Positions 1-11,139 of a stretch of DNA of 64,000 nucleotides are shown piece by piece. Position 1 is the stretch's first letter; the number at the start of each line of letters is the position of its first letter. The position numbers and the translations under genes were made by a program. Below the pieces are notes generated by a model. The model was not told the origin of the DNA and searched no databases. It saw nothing but the letters and a program-made list of their open reading frames with translations. This DNA is from Nepenthes gracilis. Lineage: Eukaryota > Streptophyta > Magnoliopsida > Caryophyllales > Nepenthaceae. The DNA is taken from positions 24,472,519 to 24,536,518 of the forward strand of contig BSYO01000005.1 in the NCBI GenBank assembly GCA_033239525.1, given 5' to 3'.

Positions 1-1573
1 TTTTTTTAGGACCTACTCAACATCACTTTATCCCTTAAATTATTCCCTCCTCTGCTAATTAAGGGAAGAAAATATTAATGGACTCTCATTTTAGGTCGAT
101 ACTCTCCCGTTTTAAAGCCAAACCACCTAAGATATTATGATTTTCAATTTTTTATATTGTTTATACTGTTTTTATTATGATTCTTTTAAATATTTAATCT
201 TCTTATTTTTTTAATAACCAAGATTTATCTTTGCAATATAGAAGAATAAAAATAAAATAAAATATTAAATTATTATTTCAATCTCTATTCTCAATTAATT
301 TTAAAATTATATTAACTATTTGAAACAAGATGAAGCATAGTATTTATAAAAATTATAATAAAACCCTAATATTGTATCATGGCACCGTATTAGAAACTTA
401 GTGATGAGATCTCTGGTAAATTATTTAATTTTTTATCTTTTTTATAATTTGCTTTGTAATTAAAGCTATTTAACTGTCAGTTTTAATAAATAATTATTTA
501 TTTATTTATATCAATAAATTTATATAAAAATAGATAAATATATAAATTTTTTATCATTAAAAATATTTTAGAAGGTAAAAAAAATATTTTTCAAGTGTTC
601 CTCCTTTAATTTTGGTTGTTACCTTTGTAGCCACTTGAGCTCGAAGAATTCGAATTTGTGCTTACGAATTCTCTTTACAAAGATCGAAAGCCTACAGATA
701 TGACAGTCCCACGTACCACTCAGGGATTTGCGCATGGGATATAGCCTACAAGGGGCCAAAGAACAAGTGGATAATTTTTAAATAACCTTGTAAAGTTAGA
801 TATTGGAGTAATAATATTAAGGTTATTATAGATTAAGGCTTAGAAAACATACTTATTTGATATTCAAGGATATATTACAATAAAATGCAAGAATTGTGTG
901 AAATATTAGAAAATAAGGAAAAATAACACCCTCTCGATGAAAAAACTATGTCAAGAAATTTGAATACGGGGAACCTTAGAAAATCCTACTGCATAAATTG
1001 ACATAGGACTTGGATGCACGTGTTAAATATTATCTGAGTTTAAAACTTAAGCTTACAGATCATTGATTAATACATATTTATATATTACTATAATTTTTTT
1101 AGTTTTATCTTGTGAGACACTTATTAATAAAATTTATATTTCTGTCTTGATTTTACATTGTGTTTTGCTGTATAAATAAGGATGCACCATCGCGATGGAG
1201 AGTTGTGGAGCAACCCTAGCCCTTAAATTTATAATCAAAGGGTCCAAATTTTATATGTATAAAAATTAAAAAATATATATAAATGATCATATTTTTTGTT
1301 TAATTTTTTTTTATAATATAAATATTTTGATATTTTAATATTATAAAAAATAAATATTTAAATATTTTTTATTGTTTATTTCAAATATTAAATGTGGACT
1401 ATTAGACTATCACAAACCAATGATTCTCACATGCCCATGGCACAATGGGCACGCGACAAAAATAGGGCACGATAGAGCGACCCTCAGTCGATAAATACTC
1501 GTAGAGAGTAGCACCTCAGACAGCATAAAATCTCCCACCTTTAGGCCATCGTCACGTACGCAGGCAAACACCA
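1..1573. other. AT-rich intergenic sequence upstream of the SLAH gene
   Basis: This stretch is strongly AT-rich with poly-A and poly-T runs, and I see no gene in it. A less AT-rich patch at about 600-770 has no recognisable coding content and may be an old repeat fragment. The last 160 bases are more balanced in composition and probably hold the SLAH promoter and leader. A weak TATA-like string (ATAAATA) begins at 1491, about 80 bases before the chosen ATG. Confidence 0.6.
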
Positions 1574-3035
1574 ATGTCAGGTAGATTAGAACACCAACCA
1601 CCAATCCAGCTTGTGATTGATTCTTCCATGGCCACCCATAAGGACCATCGCAGCAGCCGTCCACCACCACCCGCCGTCACTTCCAAACGACCTCTATCGT
1701 CCATCCTAGCCAGGCTCCATGCAGGCTACTTCCGAATCAGCATCTCCCTGGGAGGCCAGGCTCTTCTGTGGAAAATCCTTAGCCAACCTTCAAACGATCT
1801 TCCTCAAGACACAAACACACTTCTCCACATCTTCCACTCAGCCGCTCACCTTATTCTATGGTGTATTTCCCTTTCCATCCTCATTTCCCTCTCTTTTCTC
1901 TACCTCCTGAGGTGCTATTTTCATTTCCACTTGGTAAAAGCAGAGTTCTCGCACCACGTAGGCATAAACTACCTGTTTGCCCCTTGGACTTCATGGCTCA
2001 TACTGCTTCAATCCGCCCCGATTTTGGTCTGCCCAAAGACCGTTTTGTACCTGGTTCTTTGGTGGTTGTTTGCTGTTCCGATCATGGCCCTCGATGTCAA
2101 GATCTACGGCCAATGGTTCACGTCGGAGAAGCGGTTTCTGTCCATGGCAGCTAATGCAACAAGCCAAATATCAGTCCTCGGTAACTTAGTGGGAGCACGG
2201 GTGGCGGCAGAAATGGGATGGAGGGAAACCGCAGTTTGCATGTTTTCGTTGGGCATGGCACATTATTTGGTTCTTTTCGTTACCCTTTACCAGCGTCTGT
2301 CGGGAAGCAATCGCCTGCCGGCGATGCTTAGGCCGGTTTTCTTCTTGTTCTTCGCTGTCCCGAGCATGGCCAGCTTGGCTTGGAGCTCCATCTCTGGATC
2401 TTATGACACAGCTTCAAAGATGCTCTTCTCCCTCTCCCTTTTCCTCTTCACCTCATTGGTAAGTAAATCAATTGGTATGCCAAAAATCTAGAGTTTTAAA
2501 TGTACTCGTAGAAACATGAAAAACCTCACACTTGATACTCTGTATATTTTCCTAAATAAGTTTTTTAACAATCTTACTGTAACATAAATATAAAATTGGG
2601 TATATCTAACCTTCTTTGCTGAACCTACAATGGATCACCTCTTTCTCTAGAAGTGAGTAAGGTTTAAGAAAAAGTCGGACAAAGTAAATAATTTCCTTAT
2701 CAACTGCATTGAGAAAACAAGGTTAAAAAAATTCACCTGAAGTTCTATTTTTTGCTTGATTACAGGCTTGCAGACCAAACCTTTTCAAGAACTCAATGAG
2801 GAAGTTCAATGTCGCATGGTGGGCATACTCATTTCCTCTCACATTCCTCGCGCTAGCTTCTGCTGAATATGCAGAGGAGGTCAAAGGGAACGTAGCACTA
2901 GGGTTGATGGTTGCACTTTCAGGGCTCTCTATTCTGGTTTTCCTTGGACTGATGTTGTTTACCGTGCTCAACGTTACAAAGTTGCTACGCGAGAACGATC
3001 CTATTCTAAGCTTTGCCAAAGATCCCACGGCTTGA
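1574..3035 (+). CDS. SLAH1: S-type (slow) anion channel, SLAC1 homologue of the short SLAH1/SLAH4 class
   Basis: Spliced CDS with exons 1574-2458 and 2766-3035. The intron starts GTAAGT at 2459 and ends TTACAG at 2765, in phase 0. The product is 384 aa, close to Arabidopsis SLAH1. SLAC1/TehA-family channels are plasma-membrane proteins with ten helices that conduct chloride and nitrate. SLAH1 is known to act with SLAH3 in root xylem loading of chloride, but that role here is inference. Visible family blocks are RLHAGYFRISISLGGQALLW near residues 48-67, LFAPWTSW near 134-141, GMAHYLVLFVTLYQRL near 227-242, and FNVAWWAYSFPLTFLALAS in exon 2. The N-terminus is short and lacks the long regulatory tail of SLAC1 and SLAH3, which fits the SLAH1/4 subclass. 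ATG 1574 is preferred; an in-frame ATG at 1628 is possible. No frameshift or internal stop is seen. SLAH1 versus SLAH4 cannot be decided from this alone. Confidence 0.93.
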
Positions 3036-4347
3036 TCACGGCGTTCCATGGGATGACGCAATCAGCACACCTGCAATATGTTGGTTGATGCTCAAGTCAG
3101 AAAAGAAACATAGCTTAAACTTCAATAAATTTTTAAAGTGTGTACCATAACAGATCTGAACTTGGAGAAAGAAACAGTAATTCATGACTTGCCCAAAAGA
3201 AATGCAATTAAGTCATCTACATAGATCTTTTTGCCTGGAAGTACACACAATATAGAATACGTAGAATTATGTACTGGGAAGAGAGTAACAATTGAATGCA
3301 GATGCCATCAATGATACTGAAACATGTGGGTCATCAAATGAATCGGATCAAAGTGGCTTTTACTGATGTTTGAAGTAGTTTTGATCAAAACCGGTCTATT
3401 TTCAGCTAAGTATTTAAAATTTTTGCCATCCTTTTTATAATGAAAGTTTTATGCATTGGATCCCTTTAAGCAAAATAAGTTATTTAGGTCCATTTTTCAT
3501 TGGGGATGAGTGTGACTTCGGCCTGATGATTTGGTCAACTGTTTTAAATAGGATTGTGTAGCAAAAATGTCAGATTACAGAAAATCTCTTAAATTCAACC
3601 GGTCTAGTTTCAACGTTTTCTTTTGTCTTTTTATCAGTTTTAAAATCATTTTCTAAGGGAAGTAACATCAGCACCTTGTTAATAAAATTGAATGGAGACA
3701 GAAAAGACAGAAAATAAGTTGTTTAAGTCCATTTTTCACTGGGGATGGGTGTGACTTTGGCCTGATGATTTGGTCCACTGTTTTAAATAAGATATCGTGT
3801 TGCAAAAATGTCAGATTACAGAAAATCTCTTATATTCAACCGGTCTATTTTCAACTGTTTCTTTTGTTTTTTATCAGTTTTAAAATCGTTTTCTAAGGGA
3901 AGTAACATCAGCACTTTGTTAATAAATTTGAATAGAGACAGAAAAGTACTTCCCCTTAGAAATTGCCCACGTCTCTGCAAAAGACTTTTTTTTTTTGTTG
4001 TGCTTGCGCAGGAATCGAAGGGTAACAATCAACATATTTGTCGGTTTAGCATAAGTACCACTTAGTCCAGGATATCAGAGTAGCCAAATCACTTACTCAA
4101 ATCATAAAAAAATATATATACATTATTTAAGTTTAACAATTTTCAAACCTCATGATGCGGATGCTTACAGAGTTGTGGAAATCAGATGAATGAGTAAACA
4201 GTAAACATTTTGAGATCTCAAACACAGAGCAGAGACGAGTGGCATGGGATTCAACATTCGTATAATATTGCATTCATAGTTCAGGAAAATTTGAGGGAAA
4301 TATGTAAGCATGGCTATTTTCTCTAAATAATAATCACATTTTCCATT
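3036..4347. other. Non-coding interval between SLAH and the first retrotransposon
   Basis: This interval holds the presumed SLAH 3' UTR (just after 3035), the 239-bp tandem duplication listed separately, and AT-rich sequence up to the gypsy LTR at 4348. I found no gene outside the duplication. Confidence 0.6.
3472..3946. repeat. Two-copy tandem duplication, about 239-bp period
   Basis: Copy 1 runs from 3472 to 3710 and copy 2 from 3711 to about 3946. Both start with AAAATAAGTT and end with GAGACAGAAAAG, in the same order throughout. They share long blocks such as GTCAGATTACAGAAAATCTC and differ by scattered substitutions and 1-3 base indels, so the duplication is not very recent. No coding function is seen. 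Short reading frames in copy 2 are chance frames. Confidence 0.85.
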
Positions 4348-4408
4348 TGATGGATAATGTTATAAATGGGCCAGCCCAGGAGCCAAGCCTGCAAATGGAG
4401 GAAGGGCC

Positions 4409-4804
4409 TATAGGCTTCAGCAGTCCTTCGCGTCGAGCCAAGCTGAGCGCCGAGTCGAGTCCTGATCTTCTTCTACTGTTCAATTCTATTGATTGCTAAA
4501 GTATTAGTGGTTCATTTAAGTAATGATAACTCTCCCATTCATTAAATCATCAATTCTCGGCCGGTTAATGGAAATAACGCCCGATTAAGACATTTGATGG
4601 TTTTGCCTATAAATCAAGTATCTTGGACTTTGTCCCGACACCCAACTCAACCGATACACCATCTAAAAGAGTAAGGCGTGTCTAGAAGCTCAAAGTCGGC
4701 CCAGATCTCATAACCCAAAAGTAGAGTAGGCAAATGGCGGGAGGTATAAAACTCGATTCTTTATTCCGTTTTCGTGGTTGTTTAAGTCACATTATTTGCT
4801 AACA
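4409..4804 (+). repeat. 5' LTR of copia element in gypsy A
   Basis: This 396-bp LTR starts TATAGGCTTCAGCAG and ends TTGCTAACA. It matches 10689-11139 along its length, including the shared blocks GATAACTCTCCCATTCATTA and TCGTGGTTGTTTAAGTCACA. The TATAGG start in both copies departs from the usual TG terminus. A TG-to-TA change in an ancestor is the simplest explanation. Confidence 0.85.
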
Positions 4805-4806
4805 TT

Positions 4807-4818
4807 CGGTATTAGAGA
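4807..4818 (+). other. Primer-binding site (initiator tRNA-Met type) of copia element
   Basis: CGGTATTAGAGA follows the 5' LTR after two bases and matches the usual plant copia site TGGTATCAGAGC except at a few transition sites. Confidence 0.6.
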
Positions 4819-6027
4819 GAGACGTCGCCTCTGCCTTTGCCGTTCTGCGATTTTTAGTTTTTGTCTGAAACTTGAGATTCTTAAAGTTTTCGTTTTTTTT
4901 TTTAAATTCGGTAAAAATGAGCGCCGAAAATCATTGGAAAATTAAATTTTCGTCAATTCCATATAATTTTCATCAATTTTGGTGTTCATATGGCACTGTT
5001 TTAATCGGGTCTGAAAAACGGGTCGAATTGGGCATTGTCGGGTTCGGGCGAACTCAACGAAGGTAGAGGATGACTTGAACGGCTTTAACTGTTACTACAG
5101 TTTATAAATGACGTCGTTTTGTCTTTGGTTTTCAATATATTAAACGACGTTGTTCTGTTACAGTGTTTTTAATAAATAAATAAATAAATATATATATATA
5201 TATATATCGGTTTTGGACTTGGGCTGCTTTCGTTCACGGCCCAAATCCAACATCCACGTTTGGAATCTGCGCGGCTGTAAGTTTGTGGCCCAGTTTCGTG
5301 CGCAACCCACACACTTCTGGCCCATCACTGTAGCACTGTGAAAAATCAAAATGCGGCTTGCGAATGCGGTGGCCAAGATTCGAATGTAGGTCTTGGGAGG
5401 ACGACGTCGTTTCATTGCTACGCTGAACGCTCGGTTGGCGTTCATTTGGGCAGATTATTTTCATATAAACATCTAGCAATATGTATATATATATACAAGT
5501 ATATATATACGTATAATATATAATTACATTGATTATATTTAAAGAATAAAATATAATATTTAAAATATAATTATATATATTGTATATAATATCAAGTGAT
5601 TAAAATAATTTAATTAATTGGGGATTGATCACAACGTAATTAATTAATAAAATTATTTTTTATTATCGCATGTGGTATCAAGACATTAATTGTGGCTAAT
5701 TATTTTTTGATATAATAAAATTTACCACACAGAAAATTTTATTATATTAAATTAATTAATCAGGATAAAATGTCAAATTATTTTTCTTAATTTGCCTACA
5801 GAAATTAAGAACTGTTATATAATTCGATAGTTTTATCATATTATTGGACATGAATCTATTTGAATTAAAATTTAACCGACAGGTAATTTTTTTATCAATT
5901 GATTCATAATGTATACTTTATATTGGTAAAACATAATTTTGTATTTTGTTAACCTCATTTATTGATTGTTAAGCGTGCATTTATTTTTATACAATTATTT
6001 AATCTGTTAATCTTTTCGACATAAGAT
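4819..6027 (+). other. Unusually long non-coding leader of the copia element
   Basis: About 1.2 kb separate the primer-binding site from the first gag codons, where related elements usually have 50-300 bp. It contains AAAT and AT microsatellites (5174-5207), repeated ACGACGTCGT-type palindromic motifs (near 5110, 5144 and 5400), and very AT-rich sequence after 5480. A second primer-binding-like string (TGGTATCAAGAC) lies at about 5671. An additional small insertion within 5100-5560 is plausible but no terminal repeats were confirmed. Confidence 0.4.
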
Positions 6028-6756
6028 GTGAATTTTTTTAAACTAAAATGTGATAACTATAAGGTGTGGAAGGAGAAAATTCTTCTTCACTTAGGGTGGA
6101 TAGATATAGATTATGTTATACGGAAAGACGAACCACTTACTTTTACTCTTACCAGCACTCCAATTGATGTAATTCTGTATGAATGTTGGGAGCGATCTAA
6201 TCATTTCAATTTGATATTTATAAAGACTAAAATTTCTGTTAGTATTCGTGGTTCTATCGATCAGTATAATAAAGTACGAGAATTACTGAAGGTTATCGAT
6301 GAGCAGTTTGAGATTTCAGATAAAGTACTAGCTAGCACCTGATAATGAATTTTTCATCTATGAGACTCACAAATGTTAAGGGTGTACGTGAGCACATAAT
6401 ACAGATGAGAGATGCAGCGGTTCAATTAAAAAATTTAGAGGTAAAAATGTCTGAATCTTTCATTGTGTACTATATTTTGAATACGCTTCTACCACAATAT
6501 AGACTTTTTAAAATCTCTTACAATACAGATAAAGATAAATAGTCAATTTATGTACTCATGATCATGTGTGTTCAAGAGGAAGGAATGCTCATTATGGAGT
6601 AAAGTGAGAGCATTTACATGCTCAAAGAAGACACAACCCAAAAAGAAGGAAAAATGTAAAATACCTCATCAATCTAATATCAAGAAGGAATCCAAATGCT
6701 TCTTCTGTAAAAAAAATGGACACGTTAAGAAGAACTGTGTCAAGTATCAGAATTAA
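6028..6756 (+). pseudogene. Copia gag (UBN2-type) with zinc knuckle, degraded
   Basis: The first reading frame (6028-6342) shows the UBN2-type gag signature: LKCDNYKVWKEKILLHLGW, then ERSNHFNLIFIKTKIS and IDEQFEISDKVLAST. A double stop at 6340-6345 interrupts it. The frame resumes at 6345 with GVREHIIQMRDAAVQLKNLE and YILNTLLPQYRLFKISYNT, then stops at 6540. A separate frame ends in the nucleocapsid zinc knuckle CFFCKKNGHVKKNC (CX2CX4HX4C) near 6697-6740. Gag would form the virus-like particle. Three breaks make the protein non-functional as read. Assignment to copia gag is firm. Confidence 0.85.
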
Positions 6757-6936
6757 CTTGATAAGAAATGTAACATATTTTCTTTTGTATGTTATGAATC
6801 TAATATGGTTAATATTGCACATAACACATGGTGGACTAATTCTGATTCTATAATCCATATTTCGAATTCCTTATAGGGCTTGCAAAATCTAAGGAAACTA
6901 GTGGGCAGTGAATAAAGTATCTTCTCCGAAAATAAG

Positions 6937-8345
6937 ATGCGTTCACATGTGGAGACCATTGGAATATACAACTTAGTTTTGAGTAGTGATTTTATTTTGA
7001 TTTTAGAAAAGACTTTTTATATTTTAAATTTCTCTAGAAATTTAATTTTAATTTCAAGACTTGGACCTTTTGGATATTTCGTTACATTTTCAGACTCATT
7101 TTTCAGTTTATATTATAAGTTTGATATTGTTGGGAATACTACACTGTCTGATGATTTTTATTACTTAAATTTATAAAATAAGATATCTTTTAATACTGTA
7201 TATACTGATACTGGCATTAAGCGATGTGTTATAAATAAATATTCCTCTATATTATTGTATAGGATATTATGTCATATCTTTATTGATAGAATCAAAAGAT
7301 TGGTAAATAATGGAGTACTTAGTACTCTATATTTTACTAATTTTTAGACTTATGTGAATTGTATTAAAAGAAAGTAGACCAATAAGACTAAAAAAGATGC
7401 CAAGTGGAGTTTGAATATATTAGAAATCATACATACTGATATTTATAGTCCTGATGTTGACTCATATGACCCAAATTATTTTATCACATTTATTGATAAC
7501 TTCTCACGATATATATATCTTTACTTATTTCATAATAAGAATAAAGTTTTGGATACTTTTAAATTATTTAAAGTAAAAGTAAACAAATAATGTAAAAAAT
7601 AAATCAAGATTGTGAGATCAGATAGAAGTGGTGAGTATTATAGAAGATATATGAAGATGGATAAATACCCTGGTCCATTTACAAAGTTTCTTCAAGAATA
7701 TGAGATTGTTACCAAATATATTATATCTGATTCTTCGGACCAAAATAGTATAGTAGAAAAAAAATTGAATATTATTGGACATGGTGAGGAGTATGCTCAG
7801 TAACTCAGAACTTCTAAAATTCTTATGGAGTGAAGCTCTTAAAACGACACTGTATATATTAAATCGGGTCCCAATAAAAGATATTCCAAAGACTCCTTTT
7901 AAGTTATGGAAAGGTTGAAAATCGAGTTTGCAACATGGACGCGTATGAGGATGCCCATCTAAAGTAAGAGTTTATAATCTATATGAGAAGAAGTTAGATC
8001 CAAGAATATGGGATCCACATGAGAAGAAGTTTCTTCAAGAATACGAGATTGTTACCAAATATACTATGCCTGATTCTTCAGACCAAAATGGTGTAGTAGA
8101 AAGAAAAAACCGAATATTATTGGATATGGTGAGGACTATGCTTAGTAATTTCGAACTTTTAAAATTCTTATGGAGTGAAACTCTTAAAACGACGGTATAT
8201 ATATTAAATCGGGTCCTAATAAAAGTTATTCTAAAGACTCCTTTTGAGTTATGAAAATGTTAGAAATCGAGTTTGTAACATGGACGCGTATGGGGATGCC
8301 TATCTAAAGTAAGAGTTTATAATCCACATGAGAAGAAGTTAGATC
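6937..8345 (+). pseudogene. Copia pre-integrase and integrase, degraded and internally duplicated
   Basis: Residues encoded at 6937-7176 match the region before integrase (LEKTFYILNFSRNLILISRL). The integrase core follows from about 7400. The three catalytic acidic positions are still visible: D in EIIHTDIYSPD, D in IVRSDRSGEYY, and E in SSDQNSIVEKK. Stops occur around 7347, 7588 and 7800. The segment 7688-8030 is repeated as 8031-8345 (offset 343), so the DQNxxVE region and the following helices are encoded twice. Integrase would insert the element cDNA; this copy cannot be active. Confidence 0.8.
7688..8345 (+). repeat. 343-bp tandem duplication inside copia integrase
   Basis: TTCAAGAATA(T/C)GAGATTGTTACC starts near 7691 and again near 8034, and both copies run through the block with CATGGACGCGTATG to GAGAAGAAGTTAGAT. 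Copy 2 retains the intact [11 protein letters not shown] string, while copy 1 has extra substitutions. Confidence 0.85.
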
Positions 8346-8699
8346 TAAGGACTATTAGTCGGTATTTTATTGAATATATTGAACAGTCCAAATGATACAG
8401 ATTTTACTATCCATCTCACAGTATTAGGATTGTAAAATCAAGAAATATAAAATTTCTTGAGAATGACTTAATGAGTTGGAAAAAATGATCAAGAAATTTA
8501 ATTTCTAATAATGATCATTTGGTTCCTCAACCATCAACTTCAAATGTTAGGTTTATTGTTGTACACAACATCCTTTAAGATCAATCTGGTATTGAACAAC
8601 CAATCAATGTCATTCCATAAAATATTGATTCTATTCTAATTGATCATAAAATTTAGAATTTATCTAAAATAATTAAACAACATACTCCTATTGAGGATG

Positions 8700-9600
8700 A
8701 TGATATAACATTGAAAATGTCTTTTAAAATAAAAAATTTAGCAATCACTAGTGATTATATTATATATCTACAAGAGTCAGACTACAATATAGGTGTCAAA
8801 AATGATCCTGAAACGTTTTTACAAGTTATAAGTTGTAATGAGTCACAGTTATGGTACAATATCATGAAAGAAGAAATGAATTCTATGAGTTACAATGGAG
8901 TCTGGGGTCTTATTAAATTGCTTAAAGGGGCGAAAGTCATAGGGTGTAAATGAATCTTTAAAATAAAGAAAGACTTATTAGGTAATATCGAAAGATATAA
9001 AGCAATATTCGTTGTTAAGGTATATACTCAAAAGGAGAAAATTGATTATATGGAGACTTTTTTTTCTGTATCCAAAAAGGATTCTCTTCACATAATTTTG
9101 GTATTGGTTACTCATGTTGATATAAAATTATAATAAATAGATGTGAAAATAATGTTTTAAATGGTGATCTAGAGGAAGAGATTTATATGAAATAACCAGA
9201 AGGATCCTCCTCTAGTGATGGTGAGCAATTGGTATACAAACTAAATAAGTCAATATATGGATTGAAACAAGCATCCCGTCAATAGTATTTAAAATTTGAT
9301 AAAATTATCTCTTTATTTGGTTTTAAAGAGAATATTTTGGATCAATGTATATATATTAGAAGATCAGTGGGAGTAAGATTTGTTTCTTTGTTTTGTATGT
9401 GGATGATATTTTACTTGTATCCAATGATAAAAAGGGTTGATGTATGAGGTGAAATAATTTCTCTCTGATAAATTTGAAATCAAAGTTATGGGAGATGCAT
9501 CTTATGTCATTAGCATCAATATACATTGAAATAGATCACGTTGTACTCTAGGTTTGTCTCAAGAGACCTATATCAATAAAATTTTACAGAGATTTCGGAT
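8700..9600 (+). pseudogene. Copia reverse transcriptase, degraded
   Basis: The N-terminal linker region of the RT (8711-8953) includes QLWYNIMKEEMNSM and NGVWGLIKLLKGAKVIGCK, followed by a stop. After that the RT blocks are spread over different frames. SQYMD, KQASRQ and a YVDD active-site box (9396-9407) remain recognisable. Stop codons and shifts disrupt everything between. Enzyme function is lost. Confidence 0.75.
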
Positions 9601-9631
9601 GAAGGATTGATCACTAAGTGTAGCACCCATT

Positions 9632-10377
9632 GTGAAGGGTGATAAGCTCAATTTGAGTCAATATCCGAAAAATAATTTAGAACGAAAACATATCAAAAAT
9701 ATTCCGTATGCTTCTATTGTTGGATGTTTGATGTATGCTCAGGTATGTACAAGACTTGACATAGTATTTACAGTTAGAATATTGGAAAGATTTCAGAGTA
9801 ATCCAGGTATGAAATATTGGAAAGCCATTAAGAAAGTGATGAGGTATTTTTAAGGTACCAAATACTATATGCTTACATACAGACAGACTGACAATTTGAA
9901 AGTATTAGAGTACTCCAATTCAGACCTCGCTGGATATGTTGAATCACGTAAATTAATATCCGATTACATATTTTTGTTTACCGGTGGAGCATATCCTGAC
10001 GGAATGTAAAGTAAACCTTGATTACTACTTCCATTATAGAAGTCGAGTTCGTTACTTGTTTCGAGGCTACAAAGTATGGTGTATGGATGAGAAATTTTAT
10101 GTCTAGATTTAGAGTGATTGATTTCATCTCAAGGCTATTGAAGATATATTGCGATAATTTAGTTGCTATTTTTCTAGCTAAAAATAATAAAAATAGTAGT
10201 CGAAATAAACACATCGACATTCAATTTTTAGCCATAAATGAGCGTATTAAAGGAAAGGAAATTACTATTGAGCATATTAGCACTGAATTGATGATCGATG
10301 ATCCTTTGACAAAAGACATGCCACCATTGAGGTTCGAGGATCTTGTAACAAAAATGGGACTAAGTTCCATTTTGTAA
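9632..10377 (+). pseudogene. Copia RNase H, degraded
   Basis: The frame at 9632-9853 shows the RT-RNase H connection (YASIVGCLMYAQVCTRLDIV), and the frame at 10018-10377 covers the RNase H end. The latter includes IYCDNLVAIFLAKN, the RNKHIDIQFLAI block and DDPLTKDMPP. The order and final stop fit copia RNase H. A frameshift and stops between 9853 and 10018 break the domain. Confidence 0.8.
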
Positions 10378-10688
10378 CTTTCATTATATAGACAATGATA
10401 TTTAATAAAATTTCTATTTATCTGTTGTGATATTTCTCAAAATTGTGTACACATTAATTGATATGAGAATGTCATTAATTATTAGACAAAGAATAAATAT
10501 AAGGTTTATTCATAAAGTAATATTACCGGATACGAACATGATTTGAGAAATGTAATATATTGTAATACATGAAAAATATTACTCATTATTAGAGGACTTA
10601 TCGCCATGATTCATATATTTATTTTTTAAATTTGAGAATTGATGGGTTTAATTATCACATCAAGTAAAATATGGACTAAGTGGGAGAA
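10378..10688 (+). other. 3' non-coding end of copia element with polypurine tract
   Basis: AT-rich sequence without coding content. Its last bases, AAGTGGGAGAA (10678-10688), form the polypurine tract directly before the 3' LTR, the usual copia arrangement. Confidence 0.7.
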
Positions 10689-11139
10689 TATAGGTTTCAG
10701 CAGTCCTTCGCGCCGAGCCGAGTCGGCTTCTTCAAGCCGATTTTGAGCTGCATTTGAGCCGACTACTTCTTCTCTTCTTTTCGTCTTCCTTGACTTCTGA
10801 TCTCCTTCTACCATTCAATTCTATTGATTGCTGAAGTATTAATAGTCCATTTAAGTGATGATAACTCTCCCATTCATTAAGCCATCAATTTTCGGCCGGT
10901 TAATGGAAATAACACCCGATTAAGGCATTTGATGGTTTTGCCTATAAATCAAACATTCTGACTTTATTCCTAACACCCAACTCAACCAATACACAATCTA
11001 GAAGAGTAAGGCGTGTCCAGAAGTTCAAAGTTAGCCCGGATCTCATAACCCGAAAATAGAGCAGGCAAATGGTGGGAGGTATAAAACTTGATTCTTTATT
11101 CCGCTTTCGTGGTTGTTTAAGTCACATTATTTGCTAATA
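10689..11139 (+). repeat. 3' LTR of copia element in gypsy A
   Basis: A 451-bp match to 4409-4804. It contains about 70 bp (around 10720-10800, rich in GCCGA and CTTC) that the 5' LTR lacks. It ends TTGCTAATA where the other ends TTGCTAACA, a C-to-T difference. Confidence 0.85.

Larger units (their letters stand above)
4409..11139 (+). mobile_element. Ty1/copia element inserted in the gypsy A LTR
   Basis: The element is bounded by a 5-bp target duplication GGGCC (4404-4408 and 11140-11144). It carries LTRs at 4409-4804 and 10689-11139 and a single degraded gag-pol in copia order: gag, zinc knuckle, pre-integrase, integrase, reverse transcriptase, RNase H. Many stops and frameshifts, plus an internal integrase duplication, show it cannot be autonomous. 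Its host-site sequence is rejoined exactly if the element is removed. Confidence 0.88.
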
